A stretch of DNA of 5,665 nucleotides from Chitinophaga pinensis (GTDB taxonomy: Bacteria > Bacteroidota > Bacteroidia > UKL13-3). Position numbers and translations under genes: made by a program. The notes under the pieces were generated by a model. The model saw nothing but the letters and a program-made list of their open reading frames with translations. It did not search any database and was not told the origin of the DNA. Numbering within the stretch: the first letter of the stretch is position 1; the number at the start of each line of letters is the position of its first letter. Positions 4,270-5,665 of this stretch are shown here, in pieces. The DNA lies in contig CAMCQX010000119.1 in assembly GCA_945876985.1 (NCBI GenBank), positions 1 to 5,665 on the forward strand, written 5' to 3'.

Positions 4270-5205
4270 ATGATTCAAATTGGCATAGCCGGAGCTAACG
4301 AACTTAGTAAAAAACATATTGAAAAGATTTTAGAAATAAAAGATTTTAGATTGGTTGGTTTTTACGACCACGATGAGCAAAGTAGCGAATACATTAGCAA
4401 AACTTTTGGGCTGAAAAAATTTGATTCCTATGCTGATTTATTAGCAAATACACAGGCCATTGATATACTTTCACCAGTTGGTACGCATTATAAATATGCA
4501 CTAAAAGCCATTGAAAGTTGCCGACACGTTTTTATAGATAAAGTACTGAGTGAAAATTTAGATGAAGCCAAAGAATTAGCAAATCTTGCTTACGAAGCAA
4601 ATATTCAATTACATGTAAGCAGGTATGAAAGATTTCACCCAAACTTTCAATTACTAAAAAAACTTTTAAATAATCCATTATACATTGAGTCTTCAAAATT
4701 TGACCAACATGTGATCAATCTTTCACCCGAAGATTTAGTTTTTGATTTATTGTTAAATGAATTAGAATTGGTGCTGAATATAGTAAAAGCTAACGTATTA
4801 AAAGTTAGAACAACTGCAGCTTGTATGCACAGTGACACTGTTGATTTTATAAATGTTCGTTTAGAATTTGATAATGGTTGTGTATATAATATGGTGGGTG
4901 GAAGTTTTAAATCGGAACAACGAAATAAAATCAGATTTTTTCAGAAAAATAAAACTTACGGATTTGATTTAACAAATTTTAGAATTTCATTACTTAATTC
5001 TAGCGATGAAATAAATGAAGCACAAGAAGAACAAATTTTAAGAAATACTGGTAAAAACACCAACGAAATGATTAAACGTGAGTTGGAATATTTTGCTCAA
5101 AATATAACGCATCAGTCTTTGCGACTGCGAACCTATTACGATAATTACCAAGCCATAGAAGTGGCTCATAGAATTATAGCAGATTTACAAAAACACAATC
5201 GTTAG
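4270..5205 (+). CDS. Gfo/Idh/MocA-family oxidoreductase with degenerate catalytic motifs
   Basis: This is a 311-residue protein with the family's two domains. Residues 1-120 are a Rossmann-type NAD(P)-binding fold (MIQIGIAGANELSKKH, FRLVGFYDHD, AIDILSPVGTHYKYALKAIE, HVFIDKVLSENLDEAKELA). Residues 121-311 are the alpha/beta substrate domain (RFHPNF, VRLEFDNGCVYNMVGGS, IRFFQKNKTYGFDL, and the C-terminal helix YQAIEVAHRII). It is about as long as Bacteroidota relatives that resemble UDP-sugar 3-dehydrogenases. Three hallmarks differ. The glycine loop reads GIAGANEL where relatives have GAGHLG. The EKP motif reads DKV (90-92, K91 kept). The DLMIHDID segment reads DLLLNELE (159-166), so the catalytic His is Asn163. 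The frame is intact, so this is not an ordinary pseudogene. It may be a divergent enzyme or a non-catalytic paralogue. It is divergent from pcm and has its own promoter; no good terminator follows. Confidence 0.85.
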   Translation: MIQIGIAGANELSKKHIEKILEIKDFRLVGFYDHDEQSSEYISKTFGLKKFDSYADLLANTQAIDILSPVGTHYKYALKAIESCRHVFIDKVLSENLDEAKELANLAYEANIQLHVSRYERFHPNFQLLKKLLNNPLYIESSKFDQHVINLSPEDLVFDLLLNELELVLNIVKANVLKVRTTAACMHSDTVDFINVRLEFDNGCVYNMVGGSFKSEQRNKIRFFQKNKTYGFDLTNFRISLLNSSDEINEAQEEQILRNTGKNTNEMIKRELEYFAQNITHQSLRLRTYYDNYQAIEVAHRIIADLQKHNR

Positions 5206-5276
5206 TTAGGGTTTTAAGCATCTAATTAATATTAACATTTGACAATTATATTAATTAAGTAAAATTAGCTTTTCAC

Positions 5277-5308
5277 TTTAGGCTTTTTAAGGTTTTGTAG
5301 TACATTTG
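5277..5308 (+). promoter_or_regulatory. Promoter of the lipoprotein gene, almost abutting the start codon
   Basis: TACATTTG at 5301-5308 is an exact match to the -7 consensus TANNTTTG. TTTA at 5277-5280, 20 bases upstream, is close to the -33 TTTG. Only seven bases separate the -7 box from the ATG at 5316-5318, so the mRNA would have almost no leader. Confidence 0.6.
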
Positions 5309-5315
5309 CCCACAT

Positions 5316-5665
5316 ATGTTTAAGTTTCAAAAACATCATTTTCTAACATTGCTGTTGCTATTAGCAATGGCTTGTTCTGTTGAAAAATCAACCATTCCTT
5401 CCTATATTTATGTGAAAGAATTTAAATTAAATACTAATTTATTAACTCAAGGCGATACTACTGAAGATATTGTAGATGTATGGCTTTTTCAAAACAATGA
5501 ATTTAAAGGCTCATTTGGTTTACCAACTTATATTCCAATAACGGAAAAAGACAAGCATAATATTAAATTAAGGACAGGCGTTAAACGAAGTGGTCAAGAT
5601 GATCAACGATTACTATATCCATTTTTTACTGATTATGACACCATATTACCTTTAAATGATTTGGG
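5316..5665 (+). CDS. Bacteroidota-type lipoprotein, 3' truncated by the window edge
   Basis: The frame opens at ATG 5316 and stays open to the window end (116 codons visible). Residues 1-20, MFKFQKHHFLTLLLLLAMAC, are a type II signal peptide: basic start, Leu-rich core and lipobox LAMAC with Cys20 as the lipidated residue. The mature part begins SVEKSTIPSYIYVKEFKL, followed by VDVWLFQNNEFKGSF, YIPITEKDKHNIKLRTGVK and LLYPFFTDYDTILPL. The pattern of an IPSYIYV strand, a VW-F segment, G-LPTYIPI, H-IKLR-GVK and YPF resembles a family of Bacteroidota lipoproteins of unknown function that I recall only by its pattern. It is probably anchored in the outer membrane. There is no Shine-Dalgarno sequence, and the promoter lies immediately upstream. 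The gene follows the oxidoreductase by 110 bases and has its own promoter, so the two need not be co-transcribed. Confidence 0.85.
   Translation, partial: MFKFQKHHFLTLLLLLAMACSVEKSTIPSYIYVKEFKLNTNLLTQGDTTEDIVDVWLFQNNEFKGSFGLPTYIPITEKDKHNIKLRTGVKRSGQDDQRLLYPFFTDYDTILPLNDL

Noticed and set aside
4647..4838. Minus-strand open frame of 63 codons inside the oxidoreductase gene
   Set aside because: It is antisense to a well-supported gene and has no recognisable features or start context.
5223..5257. Ten-bp inverted repeat TAATTAATAT / ATATTAATTA after the oxidoreductase gene, considered as a terminator
   Set aside because: It consists only of A-T pairs, has a 15-base loop and no following T-run. 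Such repeats are common by chance in DNA of this composition.
1..5665. CRISPR array, insertion sequence, phage or plasmid genes, riboswitch
   Set aside because: No regularly spaced repeats, transposase or integrase motifs, direct-repeat flanks or known aptamer cores were seen on either strand.

Overview
The window looks like chromosomal DNA from a member of the Bacteroidota (Bacteroidetes). It is AT-rich. Gene starts lie behind A-rich leaders without Shine-Dalgarno sequences. Several upstream regions carry the TANNTTTG-type -7 element used by that phylum's primary sigma factor. The gene families also fit: a TPR/transmembrane/AraC-type regulator, a DUF5606-like protein and a Bacteroidota-style lipoprotein. 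These lines of evidence are independent, but no species can be named from them.

Layout. (1) 1-903 +: the 3' part of a TPR - coiled coil - transmembrane - AraC-HTH regulator whose start lies outside the window. (2) 904-1246: a stretch without a convincing gene, holding overlapping inverted repeats, a possible minus-strand terminator and a doubtful minus-strand ORF. (3) 1247-1326 -: tRNA-Leu(CAA) with its own terminator and a candidate promoter. (4) 1553-2119 +: a DUF5606-like protein with an acidic then Lys/Ala/Pro/Thr-rich tail, preceded by two candidate tandem promoters and followed by a perfect terminator. (5) 2291-3301 +: a transaldolase/fructose-6-phosphate-aldolase-type barrel fused to a KdsD-like CBS pair. 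(6) 3377-4060 -: protein-L-isoaspartate O-methyltransferase, convergent with gene 5 across a shared bidirectional terminator. (7) 4270-5205 +: a Gfo/Idh/MocA-type oxidoreductase with degenerate catalytic motifs, divergent from pcm. (8) 5316-end +: the 5' part of a lipoprotein with a promoter almost touching its start codon.

How the genes work together. Most genes here appear to be single transcription units, each with its own promoter and/or terminator, and there is no clear operon. No phage, insertion sequence, CRISPR array or defence island is visible. The most interesting items are two divergent enzymes. The transaldolase-CBS fusion keeps the Schiff-base lysine but has changed several neighbouring active-site positions, and its regulatory domain resembles that of a Kdo-pathway isomerase. 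The oxidoreductase has lost the usual EKP and DxxxH residues. Both suggest repurposed sugar-phosphate or nucleotide-sugar enzymes, but the sequence alone does not link them in one pathway.
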